Origin: Platanthera guangdongensis
Lineage: Eukaryota > Streptophyta > Magnoliopsida > Asparagales > Orchidaceae
Length of the DNA stretch: 64,000 nucleotides
Direction: 5' to 3'
Assembly: GCA_039583875.1 (NCBI GenBank)
Contig: CM077162.1
Coordinates: 69,734,324 to 69,798,323, forward strand
Shown here piece by piece: positions 45,456 to 57,568 of this stretch (the first letter of the stretch is position 1; each line of letters starts with the position of its first letter). The translations under genes were made by a program, and so were the position numbers. Under the pieces are notes generated by a model that was not told the origin of the DNA, made no database searches, and saw nothing but the letters and a program-made list of their open reading frames with translations.

Positions 45456-46989
45456 TGAAAGGGGAAACTAGATCTGATATACTCTAAAGGGGGGGGGTGA
45501 ATAGAGTATATGGTGCTTTTTAAAACACAAAGAAAACTTTTGCAAAGTTTTACAACAATTGTTGTAATGAGTGTAAGCAGGGAAGCAGAAATAAAACTAA
45601 GCTATGCAGAAATTAAGCACAAGAAAATCTAGGCCAGAAACAAAAAGAAAACATGCAAAACCAGATGACACAAGGAAATATAGTGGTTCCCCAACTTGGG
45701 TACATCCACTCTTCTACCACCCTAGGTAGGAATCCACTGCAGGATGAGTTGATCAGGTGTCCTGGGCACCAATGAGCTTTTGATAAGGTGCTCAAAAACC
45801 AAATCAGATTTTTTGATCAGGTGTCTTGCCACCAACGAGCTTTTGACAAGGTGCTCAAAAACCAGATTCAAACTTTTGAAGGGAGTTTGAAAAACCCTTT
45901 ACAGAATGGGGGTGAGAGAGTGATGGCAGTCTTCTCTTTCTCAAGCAACTGAGAAGACTATGTGGATTCAGTGATGTTGTCAAAGCTCCCCCTGAGTCCT
46001 TGAAATCTTCAGGAAGATGAGCTTTGCTGAGGGTGATAGGCCTTCAAAGATAGATCTCTAGCAAGAGATGATTTCAGCAAGCTGAAATGTTGAGTGTCTG
46101 GAGTCTTGAGATGATGTTGGCCTTGAACACTTGAGAGCTGAAGAGATCTGAAGAATGTTTGAAAGCTTGATCTCTTCTTGATGAGTGTTCTTCAGATTCT
46201 TGTTGACAGAAGATTGAGAGAGTCTCTGTGTATTGAGTTGTGTCCTCTACTTCTGTCAATCTCTATATTTCTTCTGTATTTCATTCAAAAACATTCTGTC
46301 TTTTATTCTCTGAGTCTGAATAGGATAATACTCTGTCAAAGATAGACGTTGGTCTGAATTGATTACAACCTTAATTGCATAATATGTTCTGAAGGAAAGT
46401 CCACTGATTTGTTCCTTGAAAAATTCCTTGAAACTTGCTCCAGAAGTAAATGAAAATGGCTGGCAGATCTTCTGAATTAAATGCAGAATAACTTCTATCT
46501 GATTTGAATTTGAATTCTGAAAGATAACTGAAATCGTCGAACTGAGCTCTGCTATCGTCGAGCTGAGCTCAGCGAACTGGAAAAAACAAGCAGCAAAGAA
46601 ATCGTCGATCTGAGCTCAAAGATCGTCGAACTGAGCTCAGAGATAAGGATCCAGTGCAGAGCCAAAATCGTCGACCTGAGCTCAGCGATCGTCGAATGGA
46701 GTTCGACGATATTGAGAAGTTGAGCTCAGCGATCGTCGAATGGAGCTCGACGATCTGCAGAAGTTGAGCTAGACGATCGTCGACCGGAGTTCGACGAAAC
46801 GTCGTGCTGAGCTCGACGATTTGGACTTAGTCTCCAGAAAAATTTGGGTCTTCAGGGCAGCTTCCAAACCTAGACTCCTGATCCCTTAGACTCAATTCTA
46901 ATTGACCTATAATCTATACAGAAGGTCAAAACATAAATTCCTAGAGACATAGTGATCCTGACCCAAATTAGTAATAGGGTGTTCCAACA
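45456..46989 (-). repeat. Element E 3' LTR
   Basis: On the minus strand it runs from 46989 (TGTTGGAACACCC) to 45456 (...CCCCTTTCA). It aligns to 56015-57563 with mostly single-base differences. The U3 dyad block lies at 46530-46825. Confidence 0.95.
46530..46825. repeat. TCGTCGA dyad block in U3 of E's 3' LTR
   Basis: Same repeat as at 37509-37800, with ATCGTCGAATGGAGTTCGAC-type hairpins separated by GAGCTC phrases. Confidence 0.9.
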
Positions 46990-47006
46990 ATCTCCCCCTA
47001 TTTGGG
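46990..47006 (-). other. Polypurine tract of element E
   Basis: The minus strand reads CCCAAATAGGGGGAGAT, directly before the 3' LTR. Confidence 0.85.
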
Positions 47007-47169
47007 TTAGGAAAACTATTTACAGACTTTGAAAATCAAACAACATCATACAATCAGAAAAACATAAAATCAACAAAAGCAAGACACAGAGCAGAACCAT
47101 CACAGAGATATATAAAAGCATGATGTCCAGAAGGCAGTCAGAGAAACCAAGAATTATCACCTTACAGAG

Positions 47170-50100
47170 TTATTCCTTTTCTTTGCCTTTTACCATTTTA
47201 ATTTCTCTGTTAGGATCTAAAGCTTGTTGTTTGGATCTGGTATCATCAGCTGCACCCAAATAGATTTGCTTTGATGTCCTGGGAACCACTGCAGCTGGAT
47301 GCAATTCCATGTACCTGTCTGCATCAAAAAATTTGCTTGAAGCATATCTCTCTAATTCCTTCTGCCTTTGCTCTGACATGGTGGAGATGTTGGAAGTGTC
47401 TAGCCCTTGTTCTTTTGCTTTCTTTATCTGATCCAAAGCAGCCAGCTCTTTCATTCTTGCAGTCCAAGCCATATGATTCTTCTCAGGGTCCTCAAATGGA
47501 ACAGGTGGCTCATACCTGTTGGAAGAAGTATCTTGAGGAGTCCTGGCAGTCACAGTATCTTTGAGCTTATAGGGGAAGGGACCAGAAGATGTATCAGAAG
47601 GAACATGTCCTCCCCTAGAGTAAGGATGCTGCCTGGAGTGTCCTTTGGAGTAAACCTGAGTTTCTCTTTGGTTTCCCCTATATCCTCCCCTTCTAGAGTA
47701 AGACCCCCTAGACTGGCTTTCCCTTTGATATGTTCTAGCATGAGGTTGGTAGGGAGCCTGGCTTCTAGCAGGGCCTGATCTTGCAGAGCTGCCACCTGCA
47801 CCTGCATCAGGTGGAGGTGGTGGAGGAGGATGAGGGTGCTTGAACTGAGTGGAATCTTTTTCATACTTCCTCTTCTTTTTCATAGCCTTTAACTGGTTTT
47901 TAGAGAATTGCATCCAATGCTCAGAGATTGGGCAGTTGTGCAGAATATAGTAGGGAACATCATTGTCATCTCTGACTTTGGCAGGAGGAACTCTCTTCAA
48001 AGCCTTACTTCTTGCCTTTCTTTTCTTTGCAATTGTGGCAGATGAGTCATCAGAAGCAGTGTTATAATCCTCAGATTCAGAACTTTGTGCATCATACAAG
48101 GCATCAATCTTCTTCATCAATCTTCTTTCAGTTTAACAGCAGCTGATGGGGCAACAGATACAGAAGCAAGAGGAGCAACAGAAGCAGCAGATGTAACAGC
48201 AGATACTGGAGCAGCAGTAGAGGCAACAGTGATGATTTCAGGAATGAGGGCAGCAGCAGCTTCAGAAACAACAATTTCTACAGCAGGCTCAAAAGCAACA
48301 GCCTCTGTCATCAAAAGATCCTGGGATGAGGGTATATCAGAAACATTCTCTTCAGCAGCAGATATAACTCCAGAGGCAGATACAGCCTTGTCTTCAGCAG
48401 CAGCAGCAGCAACATCATCAGAAGCAGTAGTTACTGACAGAATAAAATCAGAAATGATTTTGGGGTCACAGCAAGAGAAGGGCACTAGAGCCTTGGACAG
48501 ATCTTCAGAGAGCTGGCCAGCAAGAACCTTTGGGGCTGGACAGCATATGGCTCTGGGAGGCAGCAGAAGTAAGCAGTATCAAAAGTAGATAGCAAAGACC
48601 TTAGGTCTATTGCTAGTACTGGTGTAGCAGCAGCAGAAGCAGACACAGGACCAGCAGCAGTGGCAGAAGCAGAAACAGCAGGAGGAGCAGCAGCAGCAAC
48701 AGCAGCATGAAGGCTGGCTTCATAGGGCATCTCCCCCTGCCTGGATGCAGATACCTGTGCATCAAGGCACACTGCTGGGGGTGCTGCTAGAGGAGTAAGG
48801 AAAGAGGAAAGCCTGGCAGAGAGAGCTGCCACTGATTGTTGTAGAGGAGCTAAAGAGGCCTCCATGAGAAGAGAGAGCCTAGGTGCAAGGAGCTCATACA
48901 ACTGATCAGCAAGGGCTGGGAGATCTACATGCTCAATGAGAGGAGCAGAGGTAGAGGGTATTGGGATGGCTGAGGAAGCTGGAGGTGGAGGGCTGGATGG
49001 TGAAGGGATAGAGGGCTGAGGTGTGGGAATTGTGGAGATGGAGGACAAGGGTATAGAGATGGATGGAGTGAAGGATGGTTGGTCAAGGATATGGTGGAGG
49101 AGATCTTGGAAGGATGTTGAGGTGGAGGGGAAGTCTGGAGGAGAAGAGGGGGAATCATCCATGTAGGATTCATCCAGAAGTGTGAAGGATGGTATGGATG
49201 GGGATGAGGTGACATCTGGAGGGGGATATGAGAATAAGGGATGGAAGTGGTCTACTGGAGGGGATGAAATGGTGGCTGGAGATGGAATAGAGGTTGGAGA
49301 TGGGCTGGAGATTGTGATGGGGGATGAGGCTGGAATGGTGGATGGAATGGTAGGGTTGGGCTTGGAGGAGGAGAAGCAGCAGCACTAGCAGCAGGCAGGT
49401 CTTCTGCAGGGGCAGAGACCTGGGGTGGAGTGACTCTTAGAGTCCTGGTGCCTGAAGGGGCAGAAGAAGAGGGCCTGCTGGGCTTGGAGATATGCCTGTC
49501 CCATTTCCCAAAAGGGCACAGGTGAGTCTCTTGGAGGCATTGATGTGCACTCCAGAGGAGACTAGCAGAGAAGGGCACTTGGCCTGGAGGAAGACTCCCA
49601 GTATTCTTCCAAAGTTCACAAATGTTTTGTTTATCTTTTTCTTCAGCAGATCAAAAAATACTTCTCCCCAGTTCAAGCTTTTCTATCCACCAGAGCTCCC
49701 ATGAGGCAGAGCTGATATCTGGAGATGGTGTCATGAGCAGAATGTTTGGCCAAGAGAACCTTGCCTACTACATCAGCCAGAAACCTGTATTCCACTGACA
49801 GGTTCCTCTTAAACAGCTTGCTAGGGTTCCCCTCAGGATGACCCATCCTGGCAAGAATATCAGAGAATTCTTCTCCAGAGAGTTCAGCAGAATCTTCACC
49901 ATTCCTTAAACCAAAAACCTCTGTCAATACTGTTGGGGTCAGAGGTACCTGGGTGCCACCAATAGAACCAACTATGGTATTGTTGTCAAGGTTGTGGGCA
50001 GTGTAAACCCATTCTTTGATTTCATCAGATGCAAGTTTGATTCTGGTTGTCATCAGGGCAGATAGTTGCTGATCTTTGAATAAATTGAGAATATCCTGGA

Positions 50101-50191
50101 AGATTTGATCGGTTGTGTTGAAGGAGTCGAGATCGATGTCAAAGCCTGCATCAAATTTCATTGCAGCGAGCACAGCAACTGAAACGGCCAT
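47170..50191 (-). pseudogene. Element E extra ORF between pol and 3' LTR (frameshifted)
   Basis: The ATG at 50191 (MAVSVAVLAAMKFDAGFDID) runs to VDRKA*, 173 codons. The reading then passes through several frames: 49676 (LNWGEVFFDL equivalent), 49578, 49162 (Pro/Ser-rich), 48485 (Ala-rich) and 48120 to 47170 (basic, GSYSRRGGYRGNQRE, then ERYASSKFFDADRYMEL). Together these follow the same order as in element D, so the ancestral product was about 1000 residues. The Trp lost in D is intact here. No membrane segment is seen. Function unknown. Confidence 0.75.
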
Positions 50192-50209
50192 GGTACCTGC
50201 AAAAAAAAA
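50192..50209 (-). promoter_or_regulatory. Candidate splice acceptor before E's extra ORF
   Basis: The minus strand reads TTTTTTTTTGCAG|GTACC followed by the ATG. A long T-run and AG immediately upstream of the start fit a 3' splice site for a spliced subgenomic mRNA. Confidence 0.5.
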
Positions 50210-50329
50210 TCAACAGACAAAACGACCAAGTGTAGAACTGCTTGGAGGGAAGAAAAGTTTGCAGAGAAATTGAAAGCGCAAGAGAGAACGACGACGAAAA
50301 AAGAGTTTTATATTAGGGTTCGACGCAGA

Positions 50330-50620
50330 AAAGGAAAGATCGTTGAACTCAGTTCGACGATCGAGGCTTCTAAAGGAATCTGAAGAGACTCCAAATCGTC
50401 GATCTCCGTTCGACGATCTGGAAAGGCGTCGAGCTCCGTTCGACGATCGTTCAGTGAACAAAATCGTCGAGCGCCGTTCGACGATCGTTGACCAGAAGAG
50501 ATAGTCTATACTATCAAAGGAGCGCTGAACTCAGTTCGACGATTCAGGAAATCGTCGAACTCCGTTCGACGATCTTTGGGGAAATCGTCGAGCGCAGTTC
50601 AGAGATCAGAAAATCCTAGA
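50330..50620. repeat. TCGTCGA dyad block between pol and the extra ORF (E)
   Basis: Parallels 41340-41620 in D, with the same GTTCGACGATC and CGTCGAGC phrases. Confidence 0.9.
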
Positions 50621-50683
50621 CACTAAGGAAAATCAGAATTTTGCCTAGTCTTGGTCCATTTTTAGCTTTCAAAATCTTGAGTA

Positions 50684-53600
50684 TTATTTGAGACTTCCTC
50701 CATCTAACATTCCTAACTGATTTAGGAAGAAGGTGTGTTTCTTTTCATCCAAGGGCTTGGTGAAAATATCTCCCCTTTGTAAATCAGTTGGGATATATTG
50801 CAGTTCAATTTTATTCTTTTCAACATTGTCCCTTAAGAAGTGATGCCTAATCTCTATATGTTTTGTCCTACTATGGAGGACTGGATTTTGAGCTATGGAG
50901 ATAGCACTTGTATTGTCACAAAAGATTTTTGACTTCTCTAGGTTGTAACCATAGTCTAGGAGTTGATTTTGAATCCACAATATTTGTGAACAACAACTGC
51001 CTGCAGCCATATATTCAGCTTCAGCAGTTGAAGTTGACACAGATGTTTGTTTCTTGCAAAACCAAGAGACAAGTCTATCACCAAGGAACTGACAAGTTCC
51101 ACTGGTGCTTTTCCTGTCAATTCTGCATCCAGCATAATCAGCATCAGAGAATCCAGTTAACTCAAATGCTGAATCTTTTGGATACCAGAGACCTAGATTT
51201 GGACAACTTTTAACATACCTAAGAATCCTCTTTACTAATGTGAGGTGTGACTCTCTAGGGCTAACTTGGAATCTAGCACATATACATGTAGCAAACATTA
51301 TATCTGGTCTACTAGCTGTAAGATACAGTAAAGAGCCAATCATTGCTCTATATGTTGTCTGATCAACAGGTTTCCCATGTTCATCAGCATCCAATACAGC
51401 ATTGGTAGGCATGGGTGTTTTCATACAAGATGCCTCAGACATGCCAAATTTCTTAACCAGCTCATTAGCATATTTGGTTTGAGAAATAAAGATGCCTTCA
51501 GCATGTTGTTTGACTTGCAATCCTAGGAAGAAGGATAGCTCACCCATGCTACTCATCTCAAATTTAGAATGCATTAGGTTAGAAAACCTTCTGCACAATT
51601 TTGAGTCAGTAGAACCAAAAATGATATCGTCTACATAGATTTGTACTAGTAGGGTATGGGACTTATGGGTTCTAATGAAAAGAGTTTGGTCTACTCTACC
51701 CCTTATAAAACCATTTTCCAAAAGAAAGCATGCTAGGGTCTCATACCATGCTCTAGGAGCTTGCTTGAGACCATATAATGCTTTATTCAATCTAAAAACA
51801 AAATCAGGATGAGTTGGAGAGATAAAACCTGGAGGTTGTCTGACATAGACTTCCTCTTTGATGTCTCCATTTAAGAAGGCACTCTTGACATCCATCTGAT
51901 AAACCTTGAAGCCTTTGTGAGCTGCATAAGCTAGAAAAATTCTGATGGCTTCCAATCTTGCAACAGGTGCAAAGGTCTGGTCGTAGTCAATTCCTTCTTC
52001 TTGAGAATATCCTTGGGCAACTAGCCTTGCCTTGTTCCTTATTATTACTCCTTGATCATCCAGTTTATTTCTGAATACCCATTTTGTTCCAACAATGGAA
52101 TGATCCTTTGGCTTTGGCACTAGTTCCCATACTTTGTTCCTCTCAAATTGATGCAACTCCTCTTGCATGGCAATGATCCAGTGTGGATCTTGCTCTGCAT
52201 CTTGAATGGACTGAGGTTCAATTTGAGAAAGGAAGCAGGTGTGCAACAGGTTTTGGTTGACCTGATTTCTGGTTTGCACACCAGCTGAGAGTTCTCCAAT
52301 TATTTGGGTAATTGGATGGTCTCTTGATGTTACTAAATCAACAGGGGGTGTTGATTGTTCACCAACCTGTGTTGTTGTTTCCTCTTGTGGTACAACAACT
52401 GGCTCTTCAAATGGAGCTTCAATGTGTTGAGCATTGCTTTCATCTTCACTGCTTTCTTCTTCTTGAGCAACCTGTAGCTTGTTCATATCTTCAACTAGAG
52501 AGTGTTCCTGCAAAGGTTCTATGGTAGAAGAAATCTTCTCCTTGAAAGACATGTTAGTTTCATCAAAAGAAACATGAACAGATTCCTCAATTTTCAATGA
52601 TGATTTATTATAACCCTATAGGCCTTGCTGATCATGGAGTATCCCAGAAACACTCCTTCATCAGCTTTGGCTTGAAATTTTGCTAAATATTTCTTATCAT
52701 TATTGTGAATATAGCAAATGCAACCAAAAATTTTGAAATAGTCAACTTTAGGTTTCTTCCCTTTGAGTAATTCATAGGGAGTCTTTCCCTTCAGTTTATG
52801 TATCAGACTCCTGTTCAGCACATAGTTGGAGGTGTTCACTGCCTCTGCCCAAAAGGATAGAGGTAGATGAGCATCTGACAACAATGTAGTGGCAGATTCA
52901 ATAAGGGTTCTATTTTTCCTTTCAGCTACCCCATTTTGTTGAGGAGTTCTAGGAGCTGAGAAAGTATGCCTGATCCCTTCACTCTGACAGAACTCTTGCA
53001 TAAGAAGAGAATCAAACTCTGTCCCATGATCACTTCTGATCAGGGCAATGTGAGTATTGAACTCAATCTTTATACATTTGAGAAACTCTGTCAGACATTT
53101 AAAGTTATCAGACTTCTTCCTTAGAAAGAACACCCAAGTGAATCTAGAGAAGTCATCTACAATCACTAAAGTGTAGGATTTCCCTCCTAGGCTTTGTACT
53201 GTGATGGGTCCAAATAGATCCATGTGTAACAGATACAATATCCTAGGTGAATCACTCTTATTAAGTGACTTAAAGCTGTTTTTAGTTTGCTTGCCTAATT
53301 GACAAGCCTTGCAGAGTCCTTCCTTCTTGTAGGGGCCAGAAGGTAGTCCTCTAACAAGGTTGTCCTTGGATAGCCTAGCAATAGTTCTAAGGTTTAGGTG
53401 TCCTAGTCTCTTATGCCATAAAACATTTGGTCTACAAACTGAATTGAATAAACAGATATCTATAGAAGTTGAAAGAAAATCTACTAGGTAGATGTTACCT
53501 TTCCTTTTACCTGTCAACACAGTTGTGTTGTCCTCTGACTTGATTTTGCATAAGGTTTTGCTGAAGGTCACCTGGTAGCCTTCATCACATAGCTGACTGA

Positions 53601-53868
53601 TGCTGATTAGGTTGTGCTTCAGTCCTTCCACATATGCTACCTTCTTGAAGGTTACAGAACCAATCTGGACTTCTCCATATCCTTTAGTTTGTCCAAAGTT
53701 GGAGTCACCAAAGATAACTTTGGGTCCAAGCTTGGCTCTAAAGGAATTTAGGTTGTCCTTGTTCCCCGTCATGTGCTTAGAGCACCCACTATCCAAATAC
53801 CATTGCTGGTTAGATGTTGGATAGGTCTTCACCTGCACATTAAGCAATTCACTTGTTTTTGACCCAGT
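50684..53868 (-). pseudogene. Element E pol: protease, integrase, RT, RNase H
   Basis: The frame opens after TAA (53871-53869). Protease: WYLDSGCSKHMTG. Integrase finger LWHKRLGHLNLRT and CKACQLGK, core MDLFGPITVQS, RSDHGTEFD and NGVAERKNRT (D-D-E intact). A one-base deletion near 52605 shifts to the RT frame. [33 protein letters not shown], box YVDDIIFGS. RNase [21 protein letters not shown] and [14 protein letters not shown]. It ends at GGSLK*. The only break I see is the single deletion, so this is the best-preserved pol in the window. Confidence 0.9.
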
Positions 53869-55885
53869 TTACCTTGGGCCTAGGTTGATAACCTTAAATT
53901 CAGAAATGAAAGACATCCCTGGCTGACTCTTATATCCTTCAGGATGATATCTCCTTGGAGGTAAAATCCATTCAGTATAAGGGTTAAATGTTTGGGATGA
54001 AGAACCCTCAGGATTCAATTTTGACTTGCCATTGAAAAAATTTCCAGAGCTCTGACCTCTGTTCGACGATCTTGGAGCTGAGTTCGACGATCTTGGGTCA
54101 GATCGTCGAGCTCCGTTCGACGGTCGACTATGGCTGAGGTCAGGTATATGGATCGTCGACCAGCGTTCGACGATTTGTCCTGAGATCGTCGAGCTGCGTT
54201 CGGCGATCGTCGATCTTCATTCGGCGATCGTCGATCTCCGTTCGACGATTTGGCTGGACTTTAGTTTTCTGAGGCAGATCAGAATTTTTCCTGGCAACCT
54301 CTACAACTCCCTTTCCCTTGTCAGAAATGAACTTGATAGGGGTTGTTAGAACAATAGGTTGGCTGGATGAGGCACCCAAGCCCAGTGTACTGTTGAATCT
54401 TGAGTTCACTGTGCTTGTGATGTCCATCAGCTTGATGCTTCTCCCATTGAGAGATTCTTCAAGCTTCTTGGCCTCAGAGAGTTCACTCTTCAGTGAAGCT
54501 ATCTGTTCCCTATGGTTCTCCAACTCCTGAGAGAGTTTGAGGTTTTCTAATTTTAAACTACTTTGTTCAGATAATTGATTTCTGAGAGAGATGATCTCTT
54601 TCTCAGACTTTAGCAGGTCTAAACATAGTGCTTTAAATTCAAGTTTAAAATCTTCTGAAGTGAAATCAAAAGAGCTGATTACCTGATCTTCTTCAGGTTG
54701 AGTCTCTGAGTCTGACTCTGACTCCTCTTCCTCTGAGTTGTGTTGTGAGGCATTGATTGCCATCATGCAGAATTCTTTTTCCTCTGCATCATCCTCATCA
54801 TCACTTGAGCTGGAAGAGGCTTCTGACTCCTCTTCAGTCTCACTCCAGGATTCAGCAACAAATCCTTTCCTTGTGTGCTTATTTCTGCTGGAGGAGGGTT
54901 TGCTACTTCCATTCCTTTTGGAGTCCTTCTCCTTTCTTCTTTCTTTTCTGTCCCTTCTGTCCTTGTTCTTGTTCTCTGGACAGTCAGGAACCATATGCCC
55001 TGGTTTCCTGCAACCAAAGCAAATAATGTCTTTGTTATTGCCAATGGACTTGTCATACCTTGGCTTATCCTGCTCCTTGTATGATCTTCTTCTGAAGTCC
55101 TTTCTGGCCATCTTATAGAATCTTTTGGCCAACAAGCTGAGAAGTTCATCATTGCCTGTTCCTTTTTCTTCAGGCAGATCCTCAGTTGCCTTAAATGCTA
55201 TAGTCTTCTCCTTTCTTGTGGCTGGTGAAGCAGCCTTCTGTTCTTCTTCTCTGTTCTTGATGAGTAGCTCATAAGATTTGAGCTTACCCAACAAGGCTTC
55301 AGTGGTGATCTCATTCAGCTTCTGGCATCTTTAATTGGCCAGATTCTTGAATCCCAAGTGCTGGGAAGCACATTAGGATCTTGTCATTAAGTTCTGTCAG
55401 TGAGATCTCTTTGTCTAATGTCCTCAGTTCACTGACAATTAGACTCAGTCTGTTGTACATGTCTCCCACTGACTCAGTTTCTCCCTTCTTGAAGTTCTCA
55501 TATTGGGAGATGAGATGAGATCTTCTGTCCTTTCTCTCATCAGCTGAGCCAGAGACATTTCTGAGAGCTTGTCCCAAATCTCCTTGGCTGAATTGCATTC
55601 AGCTACCTTTTGAAAAATGTCATCTGACATTGTCTGAGCTAGAATGTTCATTGCCTTGGCATCAGCTACTTTCCACTTTTTAATGTCAGCATCTGTTCCT
55701 GATGGAGGTGGAACAGCATTTGTGCTTGTGCTCTCTGGAGGTCTTGGACACACTGTCAAAACAGAATTAAAAATATCCTCGTCAATAGAATTCATGTAGA
55801 GTTTAATCCTTGCTTTCCAAAGTGCAAACTTTGACAGATTGCACACTGGAGGTCTGGTGCTAGCATAATCTTTGTTTTGGGCCAT
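53849..55885 (-). pseudogene. Element E gag (zinc knuckle, repeat-encoded tail)
   Basis: The ATG at 55885 (MAQNKDYASTRPPVC) opens a copia gag with KFALWKARIKLYMNSI, VADAKAMNILAQTM and AECNSAKEIWDKLSEM. A shift near 55500-55450 leads to the frame ending at 55311, then to 55294. The CX2CX4HX4C knuckle is CFGCRKPGHMVPDC. An acidic Ser/Glu-rich part and a coiled-coil-like part (about 54700-54450) follow. The tail is RRTEIDDRR and RRTQLDDLR repeats encoded by the dyad DNA repeat, with a stop at 54140. A conserved segment downstream (NPYTEWILPPRRYH) is read in another frame. Confidence 0.85.
54060..54255. repeat. TCGTCGA dyad block inside gag (E)
   Basis: The counterpart of 45063-45320, with fewer units. 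On the minus strand it encodes RRTxIDD/RRTxLDD peptide repeats. Confidence 0.9.
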
Positions 55886-55994
55886 GATTTGTGCAAGCTA
55901 AATCTAATACTAGAAAACAAAAGAAGGATCTAGTTTGGGATCTTGGGGTTCAGGTGTTAGCCTGTACAACCAAACAGATATGGTATGTTTAACC

Positions 55995-56012
55995 AACCTG
56001 GCTCTGATACCA
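55995..56012 (-). other. Primer-binding site, tRNA-iMet (element E)
   Basis: The plus strand reads AACCTGGCTCTGATACCA, identical to the 3' end of plant tRNA-iMet, so the minus strand has TGGTATCAGAGCC next to the 5' LTR. Confidence 0.9.
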
Positions 56013-56014
56013 AT

Positions 56015-57563
56015 TGAAAGGGGAAACTAGATCTGATATACTCTAAAGGAGGGGGGGTGAATAGAGTATATGGTGCTTTTTAAAACACAAAGAAAAACTT
56101 TTGCAAAGCTTTACAACAATTGTTGTAATGAGTGTAAGCAGGGAAGCAGAAATAAAACTAAGCTATGCAGAAACTAAGCACAGAAAATCTAGGCCAGAAA
56201 CAAAAAGAAAACATGCAAAACCAGATGACACAAGGAAATATAGTGGTTCCCCAACTTGGGTACATCCACTCTTCTACCACCCTAGGTAGGAATCCACTGC
56301 AGGATGAGTTGATCAGGTGTCCTGGGCACCAATGAGCTTTTGATAAGGTGCTCAAAAACCAAAATCAGATTTTTTGATCAGGTGTCTTGCCACCAATGAG
56401 CTTTTGACAAGGTGCTCAAAAACCAGATTCAAACTTTTGAAGGGAGTTTGTTGAAAAACCCTTTACAGAATGGGGGTGAGAGAGTGATGGCAAGTCTTCT
56501 CTTTCTCAAGACAACTGAGAAGACTATGTGGATTCAGTGATGTTGTCAAAGCTCCCCCTGAGTCTTTGAAATCTTCAGGAAGATGAGCTTTGCTGAGGGT
56601 GATAGGGGCTTCAAAGATAGATCTCCAGCAATAGATGATTTCAGCAAGCTGAAATGTTGAGTGTCTGGAGTCTTGAGATGATGTGTGGCCTTGACAACTT
56701 GAGAGCTGAAGAGATCTGAAGAATGCTTGAAAGCTTGATCTCTTCTTGATGAGTGTTCTTCAGGATTCTTGTTGACAGAAGATTGAGAGAGTCTCTGTGT
56801 ATTGAGTTGTGTCCTCTACTTCTGTCCAATCTCTATATTTCTTCTGTATTTCATTCAAAAACATTCTGTCTTTTATTCTCTGAGTCTGAATAGGATAATA
56901 CTCTGTCAAAGATAGCGTTGGTCTGAATTGATTACAACCTTAATTGCATAATATGTTCTGAAGGAAAGTCCACTGAATTGTTCCTTGAAAAATTCCTTGA
57001 AACTTGCTCCAGAAGTAAATGAAAATGGATGGCAGATCTTTGAATTAAATGCAGAATAACTTCTATCTGATTTGAATTTGATTCTGGAAAGATAACTGAA
57101 ATCGTCGAACTGAGCTCTGCTATCGTCGAGCTGAGCTCAGCGAACTGGAAAAAGCAAGCAGCAAAGAAATCGTCGATCTGAGCTCAAAGATCGTCGAACT
57201 GAGCTCGAGTTAAGGATCCAGTTGCAGAGCCAAAATCGTCGACCTGAGCTCAGCGATCATCGAATGGAGTTCGACGATATTGAGAAGTTGAGCTCAGCGA
57301 TCGTCGAATGGAGCTCGACGATCTGCAGAAGTTGAGCTAGACGATCGTCGACCGGGAGTTCGATGAAACGTCGGTGCTGAGCTCGACGATTTGGACTTAG
57401 TCTCCAGAAAAATTTGGGTCTTCAGGGCAGCTTCCAAAACCTAGACTCCTGATCCCTTAGACTCAATTCTAATTGACCTATAATCTATACAGAAGGTCAA
57501 AACATAAAATTCCTAGAGACATAGTGATCCTGACCCAAATTAGTAATAGGGTTGTTTCCAACA
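56015..57563 (-). repeat. Element E 5' LTR
   Basis: It matches 45456-46989 but with many scattered single-base insertions, mostly in homopolymers, and a modified end (TGTTGGAAACAACCC). The U3 dyad block is at 57100-57395. Confidence 0.95.
57100..57395. repeat. TCGTCGA dyad block in U3 of E's 5' LTR
   Basis: The same unit as at 46530-46825, with extra inserted bases such as CCGGGAGTTCGATG. Confidence 0.9.
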
Positions 57564-57568
57564 CAGTG
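57564..57568. other. Target-site duplication CAGTG (right, element E)
   Basis: It matches 45451-45455. Confidence 0.95.

Larger units (their letters stand above)
45456..57563 (-). mobile_element. Element E: SIRE-like Ty1/copia element, minus strand, full length
   Basis: 12.1 kb, nested in element D's gag, same family and orientation as D. LTRs are 1534 bp (3', 45456-46989) and 1549 bp (5', 56015-57563). A tRNA-iMet primer site, gag, pol, the extra ORF and a polypurine tract are all present, with a perfect CAGTG duplication. Few nonsense changes but several one-base shifts. Confidence 0.95.

Noticed and set aside
55995..56012. tRNA gene fragment (tRNA-iMet 3' end)
   Set aside because: Only the 18-nt primer-binding complement is present, next to an LTR. 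No cloverleaf upstream.
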